Assembly: GCA_964512635.1 (NCBI GenBank) | Contig: CAZEJB010000001.1 | Span: 124,001 to 188,000, forward strand | DNA from: JADZFO01 sp964512635 | GTDB lineage: Bacteria; 4484-113; JAFGCY01 | Direction: 5' to 3' | DNA length: 64,000 bases | The notes under the pieces: model-generated | What the model was told of the DNA's origin: nothing | Seen by the model: the letters and a program-made list of their open reading frames with translations, nothing else | Databases searched by the model: none | Translations under genes and position numbers: made by a program | In this document: piece by piece, positions 1 to 8,065 of the stretch | Position numbering within the stretch: position 1 is the first letter of the stretch | Layout: every line of letters begins with the position of its first letter

Positions 1-2490
1 GACCCGGGCCGGGGCGTCGAGGGTGAACTTGAAGATGTCCACGGCATCGCCGTCGGTAGCCACATAGTCCGTGCCAGCGCCAAGACTGCCGCCCCAGTCC
101 CCAGCAGTGAAGGGGAAGCCAGGCAGCTCGTTTGCCTGCGCGGCATTGTCATTATTCTCCTTCTCGAAAATGCCGACCTGGCTGGCCGTGAAAGCCGCGT
201 CAGTAACGCTTGCGCCGCTCAGGTCGATGTCAATGCTCTCAGGCTCAAAGCGCCAACCGGCGCGCAGCGGCGTCAGCACGTAGCTGCCCGTCGGTACGCC
301 GCCGATGTTGAAGCTGCCGCTGGAAGCGGTAGTCGTCGAGAACTCCTGAGCCCCGTCGCTGAGAGTAAGAGTGACTCCACTGATGCCGAGGCCATCACTG
401 CGCTCGACGCTGCCGCTGACGCTGAAGCTGTCCAAACCTTCTAGGGCTGCCTGAGCATTAATCAGCGGGCCGATGATTCCCGAATCGCCGATGGTCCGGC
501 CGCTGCTGGCCGCGCGTTCACGCACCTCGGCCGGCGAAAGATCAGGATTGGCCGCCAGCAACAGTGCGCAGAAGGCCGCGGCATGCGGGCAGGCCATGGA
601 AGTGCCCTGATAGAAGCTGTAGCTGCTGTTTGTTGTCGGTACTGAGCTCAGGATGCCCTGGCTGTAGCTGCTGACGATGTCGCCGCCGGGCGCGCAGACA
701 TCCACCACACTGCCATAGTTGCTGTAGCTTGCTCGGGTGAAGTTGGGGCCGATCGAGCCGACGCAGAGCACTGTGGGATACAGCGCCGGTACATAACCTC
801 CGGCGTCCATGTTGCTGTTACCCGCGGCGACGCAGACCACCACATCGCTGGCCTCGGCATTCGCCAGGGCCGCCTCAAAGGTGCTGCCCATTGTGGTACC
901 AACACCGCCGAGGCTCATGTTGATTACACGCGCGCCGTTGGCGACCGCATAGTTAATGCTCGCGCTGAGGTCACTGGCCGGGAAGCGCCAGGAACCGCTG
1001 ATCACGGACCCGGCCCGCAGCGGCATGACCCGCGCGCCTGGAGCCAGACCGACAATGCCGAGGCCGTTGTCCCCGGCGGCAGCGATTGTGCCGGCGACAT
1101 GGGTGCCGTGGCCGACGCTGTCATCGGCCCAGGTTTCGGCGCCGCCAAAACGCGCACCGTCAACCGTTTGCCCCTGCAGGTCCTCGTGACTTGTCTCGAC
1201 TCCTGTATCAATCACCGCGACGACAACACCTGCACCTTCGCTGATATCCCAGGCGGCATCGGCGTTGACGGCGTCCAGGCCCCAGAGCTCGCTGCGCCGC
1301 GGGTCGGTATAAGTCTTGCTGGCGGAGCGGTTCGCGGAGGCCGGCAGCTCGCAGGTCTCGGCCAGATAGTCAAAGTCAACGCTGCAGGCTGAGCCCGCGG
1401 CGCTCTGCGCGGCACTGCGCAGGACGGCCATATCGCCGCCGCCCGCCGGGAAGCCGACGCGGTAGGTCAGGCTGCCGGGGACCTGCCCCAGCAACTCGCC
1501 ATCCAGATCGGTGTACACGAGCCCGAATAGTTCATCCTGGCTGGGCTGGGCGCTGTAGGCCAGCAGCAGCTCATCCTGGAGAACGGTTACCCCTGTCCCA
1601 TCCTGATCCACCACGGCCGCCGAAGCAGGCTGGAGGTGGTCGCCAAAGCCGTTGCCGACCATAACTTCAAAGGGGTAAGAGGCGACGCCTTCCTCCGGCT
1701 CAGCGCCGGGGGCATAGGGCCGCACTTCATAAACCAGCTGGGCCGCTCCTTCAGGAAGCTGGCCGTCAGTGAAGTCGTAAAGCATGCACTGGCTGTTGGC
1801 GGCCAGCGCGGCGCTGCGCGGGAGAGTCGCCAAAAGCTCCGGCGCAGACTCCATGCCCAGCGCGCGATAAACGTTGTAACCGGCAATCGCCGTCAGGAAA
1901 TTCGAGCCGATGGGCGTGACGTCCTGGACATTGACCTGACCGTCGCCGTTACCATCGGCGGCGCGGGCGCTGGACCAGTTGGAAGCAGCATTGCTCAGGC
2001 CAAAATAGAGCCCGACCTGGACAAGATCCTGGACATTGACAATGCCATTGTGGTCATAGTCGCCCTGGTTGGCTTCTTCCCAGAGGAAGCGCACGGCGTT
2101 ATCCGCGGCCAGCGGGGTGAACTGGGTCACCTGGCTCGCCGCGCTGCTGGGGGCAGCGGAAGCCACCCGGCTTGTTCCGCGGCTGGATAGCTGGCTGCCA
2201 AGCGCGGCGCTGAGGTCGCGCCAGACACCGGCATCTACGCCCTCCGGGGCCGGAGAGGCGTTGAGATCGGCAAGCACAGTGGCCAGGTCGCGCTCAGCGA
2301 CCGGGTCCGGGACTATGCCGCGTTCAAGCCGCCTGCCGCCCCCCGCCGGTAAGCCAGTGTTCTGGCCTCCGGAATCCAGGCTCAGCGAAGCGCCGGAACC
2401 GCAACCGGCGGCGAACGCGAGAAGCGCCAGCGCGGTTGTAGCTAAGCGGGCCAGCCTCGCGGCTGGCCTGAAGAAGCCTCCTGCTCCCAT
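1..2490 (-). CDS. Secreted subtilisin-like serine protease (S8) with dockerin-like repeats, lipoprotein, C-terminus cut by window edge
   Basis: Minus-strand reading frame of 830 codons that runs off the left edge. The ATG at 2490 is preceded by AGGAG. Residues 1-30 form a lipoprotein signal ending FAAGC, so the mature protein is probably anchored through Cys30. Around residues 143 and 178 are two calcium-loop dockerin-like repeats (DYDHNGIVNVQDL, DGNGDGQVNVQDV), followed by a GYNVYR segment that resembles the start of an Fn3-like module. The S8 catalytic domain spans roughly residues 405-680, with Asp in VIDTG (about 427), His in GHGTHVAG (about 460) and Ser in GTSMACPHA (about 628). A CnaB/carboxypeptidase-regulatory-like beta domain follows, and the visible end (NDNAAQANELPG) looks like the start of a bacterial pre-peptidase C-terminal domain. 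All catalytic residues are present, so it is probably active outside the cytoplasm. The same dockerin-GYNVYR module occurs in the protein at the right end of the window. Confidence 0.93.
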   Translation of the reverse strand, partial: MGAGGFFRPAARLARLATTALALLAFAAGCGSGASLSLDSGGQNTGLPAGGGRRLERGIVPDPVAERDLATVLADLNASPAPEGVDAGVWRDLSAALGSQLSSRGTSRVASAAPSSAASQVTQFTPLAADNAVRFLWEEANQGDYDHNGIVNVQDLVQVGLYFGLSNAASNWSSARAADGNGDGQVNVQDVTPIGSNFLTAIAGYNVYRALGMESAPELLATLPRSAALAANSQCMLYDFTDGQLPEGAAQLVYEVRPYAPGAEPEEGVASYPFEVMVGNGFGDHLQPASAAVVDQDGTGVTVLQDELLLAYSAQPSQDELFGLVYTDLDGELLGQVPGSLTYRVGFPAGGGDMAVLRSAAQSAAGSACSVDFDYLAETCELPASANRSASKTYTDPRRSELWGLDAVNADAAWDISEGAGVVVAVIDTGVETSHEDLQGQTVDGARFGGAETWADDSVGHGTHVAGTIAAAGDNGLGIVGLAPGARVMPLRAGSVISGSWRFPASDLSASINYAVANGARVINMSLGGVGTTMGSTFEAALANAEASDVVVCVAAGNSNMDAGGYVPALYPTVLCVGSIGPNFTRASYSNYGSVVDVCAPGGDIVSSYSQGILSSVPTTNSSYSFYQGTSMACPHAAAFCALLLAANPDLSPAEVRERAASSGRTIGDSGIIGPLINAQAALEGLDSFSVSGSVERSDGLGISGVTLTLSDGAQEFSTTTASSGSFNIGGVPTGSYVLTPLRAGWRFEPESIDIDLSGASVTDAAFTASQVGIFEKENNDNAAQANELPGFPFTAGDWGGSLGAGTDYVATDGDAVDIFKFTLDAPARV

Positions 2491-2664
2491 TCCAAACTCC
2501 TGTCTTACTGTTTTTCGTCCGCTTCCGTGCGAACCAGTAGAAGACCGCAAAGATTACCGCCGCCGGGACAATCGTGCGTGTGAGCACGAATAGATGGAGA
2601 TTGCGTTTTGATGAAGGGAAGAAGCTGGAGTTAACGGCTGCCGAAGCATTGTAAGCAGGCTTAT

Positions 2665-2985
2665 CTACCTGATTACATCAACGAAAGTGCCAGTTTCAAG
2701 GGCCACAACGCAACTTAGAGTCAGCAAAGCCAGAATCAATCCCATAGACCAGCCTCTTATGCGAGACATCTGACTAATGTCATCACCCTTGCTCTGCGCA
2801 AGAAGATGCACCTTCAAACTCAGAACCAGGACAATGACCAGTAAGACAAAATGCAAAGCAAGCCCTGATCCCCTTGCGTAGAGTTCGGTTGTAGGTCCTT
2901 CTGCATCACTAAACACAATCCTGTAAAAGTGCAAAGCAGCCAAGCCTGCGCCGAAAATTGTACAGATTATGGCCACTACTCTCAT
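2665..2985 (-). CDS. Small integral membrane protein, unknown function
   Basis: 106 residues with three predicted membrane helices (about residues 4-24, 43-63 and 80-98) joined by short polar loops. The start is supported by AAGGAG seven bases before the ATG. It lies between the arginase gene and the subtilase gene on the same strand, with 62 bp separating it from arginase. I recognise no family. Local base composition is less GC-rich than its neighbours, so a recently acquired or fast-evolving gene is possible. Confidence 0.7.
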   Translation of the reverse strand: MRVVAIICTIFGAGLAALHFYRIVFSDAEGPTTELYARGSGLALHFVLLVIVLVLSLKVHLLAQSKGDDISQMSRIRGWSMGLILALLTLSCVVALETGTFVDVIR

Positions 2986-3047
2986 GGCTGCTCCTTGTCA
3001 ATGCTGCCTCGAACACCTAGCTTGCGTGACAGTTGAAAGGCCTTAAG

Positions 3048-4043
3048 TTACAGAAGGATCTTCAACCCCATCACGCTGCCCACCAGTTCAACCGCGAGTT
3101 CGGCGCTGCGGTTGTGTTCGTCCAGCACAGGATTGACTTCGGCCACCTCAAAGCTGTCCACCCGGCCGCATTCGTGCAGGCTCTCCATCAGCAGATGCGC
3201 CTCGCGGTAGGTCAACCCGCCGCGCACCGGTGTGCCTACGCCTGGCGCATACTCAGGGTCGACACTGTCCAGGTCAAAGCTGACGTGCAGGTGGTCCACG
3301 CGTTCCAACAGGGGCGGAAGGAACCTGCTGATGATGGCGTGCAGCCCGTGCCGGTCGATTTCCGGCATCGGGTAAGCCTCGATGCCGAGGTCGCGGATGT
3401 ACTGCTTCTCGCCAGTGTCCACGCTGCGCAGTCCGATATAGACAAGGTTTTCGGGCAGCAGCTTGGGGCTGAAGCCGCCGATACCGGTCAGCTCTTCAAC
3501 GCCTAGGCCCAGCGACACTCCCACCGGCATGCCGTGGATGTTGCCGCTGGGGCTGGTCTCGGGAGTATTGAGGTCAGCGTGCGCGTCGATCCAAAGAACA
3601 CCCAGGCGCTTGCCGCTCTTCTGGCAGTGCGCGGCGACCCCGGCCAGGGTGCCGATGCTCATGCTGTGGTCTCCGCCCAGCACCAGCGGAAATCCGCCGT
3701 CCTCCAGAATGCTCTGGACCGATGAAGCCAGCACGCCGCAGCTTTCGGCGATCTCGGCCAGGAAGTGCAGCTGCCCGGGCTGGTGCTCGCCCTTCTCATG
3801 TTCAAGGCGGTTCTTGGGCCAGCGCACAAGGATGTCGCCCTGGTCGTCAACCTCATAGCCCAGCTCGCGCAGGCGCGGGCCGAGCTCGGCTATGCGCAGA
3901 GCCGAAGGCCCCATGTCCACACCGCGCCGGCCGGCGCCAAGATCCATCGGAAAGCCGAGGATGTTGATGCTCTTGCGGGTGCGCTGGGTGCTGTTGTTCA
4001 GTTGCGAGGCGATGTTCCTGAGTGCCCGGTCTGCCTTCCCCAT
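3048..4043 (-). CDS. rocF: Arginase (ureohydrolase family)
   Basis: Binuclear manganese enzyme that hydrolyses arginine to ornithine and urea; 331 residues, slightly longer than the usual 300 because of about 25 extra N-terminal residues. The metal-binding signatures are all visible: GGDHS, DAHAD (in WIDAHADLN), and SFDLDSVDP; the substrate-proximal EVNPVLD near the C-terminus is typical of arginase rather than agmatinase. No urease or ornithine-utilisation genes are in the window, so whether it serves nitrogen release or polyamine synthesis cannot be judged. The start is ATG with a -10-like hexamer TAAACT six bases upstream and no Shine-Dalgarno. It is divergent from the SRPBCC gene. Confidence 0.95.
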   Translation of the reverse strand: MGKADRALRNIASQLNNSTQRTRKSINILGFPMDLGAGRRGVDMGPSALRIAELGPRLRELGYEVDDQGDILVRWPKNRLEHEKGEHQPGQLHFLAEIAESCGVLASSVQSILEDGGFPLVLGGDHSMSIGTLAGVAAHCQKSGKRLGVLWIDAHADLNTPETSPSGNIHGMPVGVSLGLGVEELTGIGGFSPKLLPENLVYIGLRSVDTGEKQYIRDLGIEAYPMPEIDRHGLHAIISRFLPPLLERVDHLHVSFDLDSVDPEYAPGVGTPVRGGLTYREAHLLMESLHECGRVDSFEVAEVNPVLDEHNRSAELAVELVGSVMGLKILL

Positions 4044-4049
4044 CTGCTT

Positions 4050-4055
4050 AGTTTA
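4050..4055 (-). promoter_or_regulatory. Candidate -10 box of rocF (leaderless)
   Basis: TAAACT on the minus strand, six bases before the rocF ATG. Confidence 0.5.
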
Positions 4056-4094
4056 GCGGAGCGCCGAGTTAAGGCCCCCGCTGACTGCATCAGC

Positions 4095-4100
4095 CATACT
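4095..4100 (+). promoter_or_regulatory. Candidate -10 box of the SRPBCC gene (leaderless)
   Basis: CATACT, six bases before the proposed GTG start at 4107. Confidence 0.4.
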
Positions 4101-4106
4101 CTTGTT

Positions 4107-4601
4107 GTGCAGCAATTCCTCAAACGCAGCCCGATGCCGGTCAGTCCCCGCGAGCTCTGGGACTGGCATGCGACCCCCGGCACATTCCTCAAGCTCGCCC
4201 CACCCTGGGAATCCGTCCGGCTAATCAGCTGGCTGGGCCCCGACGGTAACCCGGCGGATGGGCTCCTGGCTGACGGCGTCAAGGTGACACTGCAGCCCGC
4301 CATTGGACCGTTTCGACCGCGCTGGGTCAGCCTGTTGCAGGAGGTGCGGTCTGGAGAACAGTTTGTGGATGTGCAGCTCAGCGGCGCATTTGCCTATTGG
4401 CGGCACTGCCATCGCTTTCTGCCGGATCCGGACGGCGGCCCGGCGAGCTCGATCCTGGAAGACCAGATCGATTACCGTCTACCGGGCGGCTGGCTGGGAC
4501 AACTCGCCGGCGGGGCTTATGTGCGCCGGCGTCTGGAGCGACTGTTTGAGTACCGGCACCGGATAACACTTGAGTCATTGAGCGCGGGTCGAAGGGTATG
4601 A
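4107..4601 (+). CDS. SRPBCC-fold (START/Bet v1-like) protein
   Basis: 164 residues. The opening PMPVSPRELWDWHATPG followed by LAPPWE is characteristic of the SRPBCC proteins often found fused to, or beside, NAD-dependent epimerases; the C-terminal half has FVDVQLSGAFAYWRHCHRF and a final helix YVRRRLERLFEYR. The frame is open much further upstream, across arginase on the other strand, but homologous proteins begin about where the GTG at 4107 lies, and a -10-like box precedes it by six bases. Its stop overlaps the ndh start (ATGA), so the two are probably translated together. A hydrophobic-ligand-binding role is inferred from fold only. Confidence 0.75.
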   Translation: MQQFLKRSPMPVSPRELWDWHATPGTFLKLAPPWESVRLISWLGPDGNPADGLLADGVKVTLQPAIGPFRPRWVSLLQEVRSGEQFVDVQLSGAFAYWRHCHRFLPDPDGGPASSILEDQIDYRLPGGWLGQLAGGAYVRRRLERLFEYRHRITLESLSAGRRV

Positions 4602-5968
4602 TCGCTGCGATGGACGCACCCTATGAAGTCCTGATTGTCGGCGGCGGCTTTGGCGGGCTCTATTGTGCCCGTCAATTCTGCTCACTGCCGCCCGCCCTGC
4701 GCAGTCGGCTGCGGGTAACGCTGGTTGACCGCCGCAACTTCCACCTTTTCCAGCCTCTGCTGTACCAGGTTGCCACTGGTGCGCTCAGCCCAGCCAACAT
4801 CGCTGCGCCACTGCGCGCCATCCTCAGCCGCTGTCGTCAGGTTCGGACCCTGCTTGGAGATGTAACCGCGATCAGCACCTCCACTTTTGACGGCCATCGC
4901 GGCAGCGTTACGCTGGCAGACGGCGATCTCCTGCCCTTCGACACACTTATCCTGGCGCCAGGAGTACGGCACCAGTACTTCGGCCATCCGGAGTGGGAGG
5001 AAGTGGCCCCTGGCCTAAAGAGCGTTGAAGACGCCACGGCGATGCGGCACCGGATCCTCTATGCCTTCGAGGCGGCCGAGCGCGAGACCGATCCCGATGT
5101 GGTCCGCCAGTGGCTGAACTTTGTCATTGTCGGCGCCGGCCCGACCGGCGTGGAGCTGGCCGGGGCGATAGCCGAGATCGCCCATGACACTCTGCGCCAC
5201 GACTTCCGGCGGATCAACCCCGGGGATGCGCGAGTTGTGCTGGTCGAAGGACTGGACCGCGTACTGCCAACCTATCCCTCGGGCCTGTCGGCGCGCGCCG
5301 CAGCGACGCTTAGGCACCTTGGCGTGGAAGTCCTCAGCAGCACGCGGGTGACAGACATTCAGGAGGACTGCGTCAAAGCCCGGCAGGGCGAAGCGGAGAT
5401 CAGTATTCCAACACGTAACGTGCTCTGGGCCGCCGGGGTTCAGGCCAGCCCGCTGGGAGCCATGCTCAGGGATGCTGCCGGCTGCGAGCTCGATCGCGCT
5501 GGCCGTGTGCTGGTGGCGCCGGACTGCTCTGTTCCCGGCCAGCCCAGCATTTTTGTCATCGGTGACCTGGCCAACTACGGTCACCAGCAGTTCAAGGGCC
5601 AGACCGAGCCGCGGCCATTACCCGGCGTGGCGCAGGTCGCCATGCAGATGGGCAAGTATGTCGCCGGAGCTGTGAAAGCTGAAGCCTCGCTGCCATCTGG
5701 CACCACTGCGCCGCCACGCAAGCCATTCAGGTACCTGCATCTGGGCAGTATGGCGACCATCGGACGCGGAGCGGCGGTCTGCGACATGGGGCCGATCCGG
5801 CTCTGGGGTCTGCTTGGCTGGCTGGTCTGGCTGTTTATCCACCTGCTCTACATAGTCCAGTTTGAAAACCGCCTGCTGGTTCTGCTGCAGTGGGCCTGGA
5901 ACTACCTCACCCGTGGCCGCAGCGCGCGGCTGATTACCGGCGAGCTGGAACACCACGAAGGCACCTGA
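4598..5968 (+). CDS. ndh: Type II NADH:quinone oxidoreductase (NDH-2)
   Basis: FAD-dependent, non-proton-pumping NADH dehydrogenase that feeds electrons to quinone at the inner membrane; 456 residues. The N-terminal FAD-binding Rossmann motif is IVGGGFGG (about residue 13), the NADH-binding motif is IVGAGPTGVELAGA (about 177), and the second FAD contact is VIGDLANY (about 325). The quinone-site segment PLPGVAQVAMQMG and a C-terminal hydrophobic, membrane-contacting stretch (LWGLLGWLVWLFIHLLY) are typical of NDH-2. The ATG overlaps the preceding SRPBCC stop by four bases; a second ATG four codons on is an alternative start. Confidence 0.93.
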   Translation: MIAAMDAPYEVLIVGGGFGGLYCARQFCSLPPALRSRLRVTLVDRRNFHLFQPLLYQVATGALSPANIAAPLRAILSRCRQVRTLLGDVTAISTSTFDGHRGSVTLADGDLLPFDTLILAPGVRHQYFGHPEWEEVAPGLKSVEDATAMRHRILYAFEAAERETDPDVVRQWLNFVIVGAGPTGVELAGAIAEIAHDTLRHDFRRINPGDARVVLVEGLDRVLPTYPSGLSARAAATLRHLGVEVLSSTRVTDIQEDCVKARQGEAEISIPTRNVLWAAGVQASPLGAMLRDAAGCELDRAGRVLVAPDCSVPGQPSIFVIGDLANYGHQQFKGQTEPRPLPGVAQVAMQMGKYVAGAVKAEASLPSGTTAPPRKPFRYLHLGSMATIGRGAAVCDMGPIRLWGLLGWLVWLFIHLLYIVQFENRLLVLLQWAWNYLTRGRSARLITGELEHHEGT

Positions 5969-6042
5969 GCTGAAACTCCAAAGCGCCGCGGCCACTCTCA
6001 GGGGCGAGGCCGCTGTAGGGGTAATGTTCGCGGCAGGATGCG

Positions 6043-7326
6043 GTGAAGCAAATGATGGCAACAAGTGAAAGGTCGGGGCGCGTCGCATGGGAACTGGTGC
6101 TGGGGCTGATTGCACTGGCGCTGGCTGGGTTGATTCTGGCCGCCGGCCTCTGGTGGCTCAAGGCCGGCCCCCGAAGCGGTGTCGAAAGCGCGAAGAGCGG
6201 CGCCGAGTCAGAGATGGCCGCTGGGAAAGTGCCGCAGGCTGATTCGCCGCAAGCCGCCGCCAGCGGACCGGGCAACTATGACGAGGACCCCGGCCCCTGG
6301 AAAGTCGGCACGCAGATGTTCATGCTGGAGGACAAGGCCAGGAACAAGCAGTTGCCGCTCAAGGTTTACTATCCTGAACAGCCGCGGTCCGGCAGCACCT
6401 CAAAGGCCGGTGACAAAAGTCCATTTCCGGTGATTATCTTCAGCCACGGCGCGGGCGGTAATCGCGAGGTTGCGCCCGAGCTTCTCAGCTTCTGGGCCAG
6501 CCATGGCTATGTTGTCTTCGCCGCCACACACCAGGACAGCCTGAGTCTGGCCAAGGCCCGAGGCGAGGAAACCAGCATGAAGGAAATCCTGACAAAATTC
6601 GGAACTGACCCACAGTTCCGTATCAGCCGCGTTGAGGACGACCGCCTGATAATCGATAGCCTTACAACCCTCCCCAGGCTGGTTCCCGAGCTTGAAGGGA
6701 AGCTTGATGCGACGCGTATCGGCGTAGGCGGGCACAGCGCCGGGGCCATGACCGCAGTGCTGATGGGCGGCGCCATTATGGACATGCCGGTGAATGGGGT
6801 TGGCGGGCCTGAAGTAGAAGGACTGAAGGAAGCGCGTGTGGCGGCAACCCTGCTGCTATCGGGGCAGGGCATCACCCGCGGTCCGGGCGACCGCCAGATG
6901 GGCGCAATCAAGGAAAACACCTGGGAAGACTGCGATGGGCCAATGATGGTCATGACCGGCAGCCTTGATGACTCGGCCGAGACCGGCCAGACTGCGGCTT
7001 CGCGCAAGGACCCTTACATCTATGCACCCCCAGGCGACAAGTATCTGCTGTTTATTGAGGGTGCTGCACATATGAGCTTCACGGGCCGCGCCGCCGGCCG
7101 GGAAGGACGCGGCAGCGGCAAGCTGCAGAACCTGCTGCTGGGGCGTGGCGAGCTCCAAAAGGAAATCGAGAAGTACGACCAGGATGCGATCTTCACTTTG
7201 ATTGAGTCCAACAGCCTGGCCTACTGGGATGCCTACCTCAAGGCAGACGCGGGCGCGAAAGCCTTCCTGCAATCAGACGCGCCAGGCGCGGCGGCAGAAG
7301 GCATGCTAGAGTACGAGTACAAGTAG
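6043..7326 (+). CDS. Membrane-anchored alpha/beta hydrolase (dienelactone/PAF-acetylhydrolase-like)
   Basis: 427 residues. One N-terminal transmembrane helix (about residues 17-40) is followed by a low-complexity linker rich in Ser/Gly/Ala and then an alpha/beta hydrolase domain. Visible elements are the oxyanion-region FSHGAGG, the nucleophile elbow GGHSAGAM, an acidic strand end in MTGSLDDSAE and the likely catalytic His in GAAHMSF. The best family match is the platelet-activating-factor acetylhydrolase/dienelactone hydrolase group; substrate unknown. It probably works on the periplasmic face, tethered by the helix. The first in-frame start is GTG (6043); ATG codons at 6052 and 6055 are alternatives. 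It converges on ruvX with three bases between the stops. Confidence 0.85.
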   Translation: MKQMMATSERSGRVAWELVLGLIALALAGLILAAGLWWLKAGPRSGVESAKSGAESEMAAGKVPQADSPQAAASGPGNYDEDPGPWKVGTQMFMLEDKARNKQLPLKVYYPEQPRSGSTSKAGDKSPFPVIIFSHGAGGNREVAPELLSFWASHGYVVFAATHQDSLSLAKARGEETSMKEILTKFGTDPQFRISRVEDDRLIIDSLTTLPRLVPELEGKLDATRIGVGGHSAGAMTAVLMGGAIMDMPVNGVGGPEVEGLKEARVAATLLLSGQGITRGPGDRQMGAIKENTWEDCDGPMMVMTGSLDDSAETGQTAASRKDPYIYAPPGDKYLLFIEGAAHMSFTGRAAGREGRGSGKLQNLLLGRGELQKEIEKYDQDAIFTLIESNSLAYWDAYLKADAGAKAFLQSDAPGAAAEGMLEYEYK

Positions 7327-7329
7327 CCT

Positions 7330-7866
7330 CTACAGGCCGGCTTTCCTGCGCTGCAGGAAATCGTCCAGAACGGCTGCCGCAGCCCAGGCATCGATCTCGG
7401 ACTTCTGCTGACGTCGGCTCCGCCCCGCTTCACTGCGCCGGCGCTGCATATCGACCGTACTGTAGCGCTCGTCAGCAAAGTGCAGACTGAACTCAATCTG
7501 GTGCACAGGGTGGACGGAACTATCTTCAGGCTCGGGTCCTTCGACGAGTTCGCTCTCTACATTCCCCTGGTCTGCATTCAGCAGGTGTTTTATTCCGCGA
7601 TGCAGTAACTCGGCCAGTTCGCGTCCCAGTCGAGCAGATTCGCCCTCGCGCCCCCGCTGGTCCAGGGCCAGACCGCAAACCATCCCAGCAAACTCTTCTG
7701 CGGCCAAAGGCGCGCCGTAACGGCTCAGCGCTTCGGCTACCCGCTGTGCGAGACTTTCGCGCGGTTCAACGGCCAGCACCGCCACCGGGCTGGCCAGAAT
7801 GCCCAGCGGGTCGCTTACAGCGACTCCGCAGCGCACCAGGCCTGGGTCGAAGCCGATCCAGCGCAA
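7330..7866 (-). CDS. ruvX: RuvX/YqgF-type putative Holliday junction resolvase
   Basis: 178 residues with RNase H-like fold signatures: first Asp in GFDPGLVRCGVAVSD, GLALDQRG in mid-protein (usually GLPLxxxG), DERYST (usual DERxTT) and a C-terminal DAWAAAAVL (usual DxxAAxxIL). The family is usually about 140 residues; the extra length is mainly an acidic insertion of about 30 residues before the DERYST strand. RuvX is implicated in resolving recombination intermediates and in rRNA maturation. The start is TTG, chosen because GGGAGG lies five bases upstream. Confidence 0.9.
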   Translation of the reverse strand: MRWIGFDPGLVRCGVAVSDPLGILASPVAVLAVEPRESLAQRVAEALSRYGAPLAAEEFAGMVCGLALDQRGREGESARLGRELAELLHRGIKHLLNADQGNVESELVEGPEPEDSSVHPVHQIEFSLHFADERYSTVDMQRRRSEAGRSRRQQKSEIDAWAAAAVLDDFLQRRKAGL

Positions 7867-8065
7867 TTTTGCCTCCCAGACCAGACAATGGCGATTTGGT
7901 GAAAATTTCCGTCTGCGTCAGGAATTATCGCAGCATGCCGTTATTATCACCATGAGCAGGAGTATCATTAACACAGGAATGAAGTCCGCAGCTCAAGCAG
8001 CGGATTTCCTCATCAGCGAAGTTCGCAAGACCGGCGAAGCGAATATCAAAGTCGCGGGGGAGCAC

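Noticed and set aside
2324..2587. Minus-strand open frame of 87 codons with an N-terminal hydrophobic stretch, overlapping the subtilase start
   Set aside because: It overlaps the signal-peptide region of the subtilase in another frame and has no start signals of its own.
3765..4106. Open frame upstream of the SRPBCC gene, crossing arginase
   Set aside because: It is a shadow of rocF on the other strand; homologues of the SRPBCC protein start near 4107.
7801..7950. Upstream in-frame extension of the large secreted protein gene
   Set aside because: It overlaps ruvX; the signal peptide starts at 8066, with a GGGGGAG in front.
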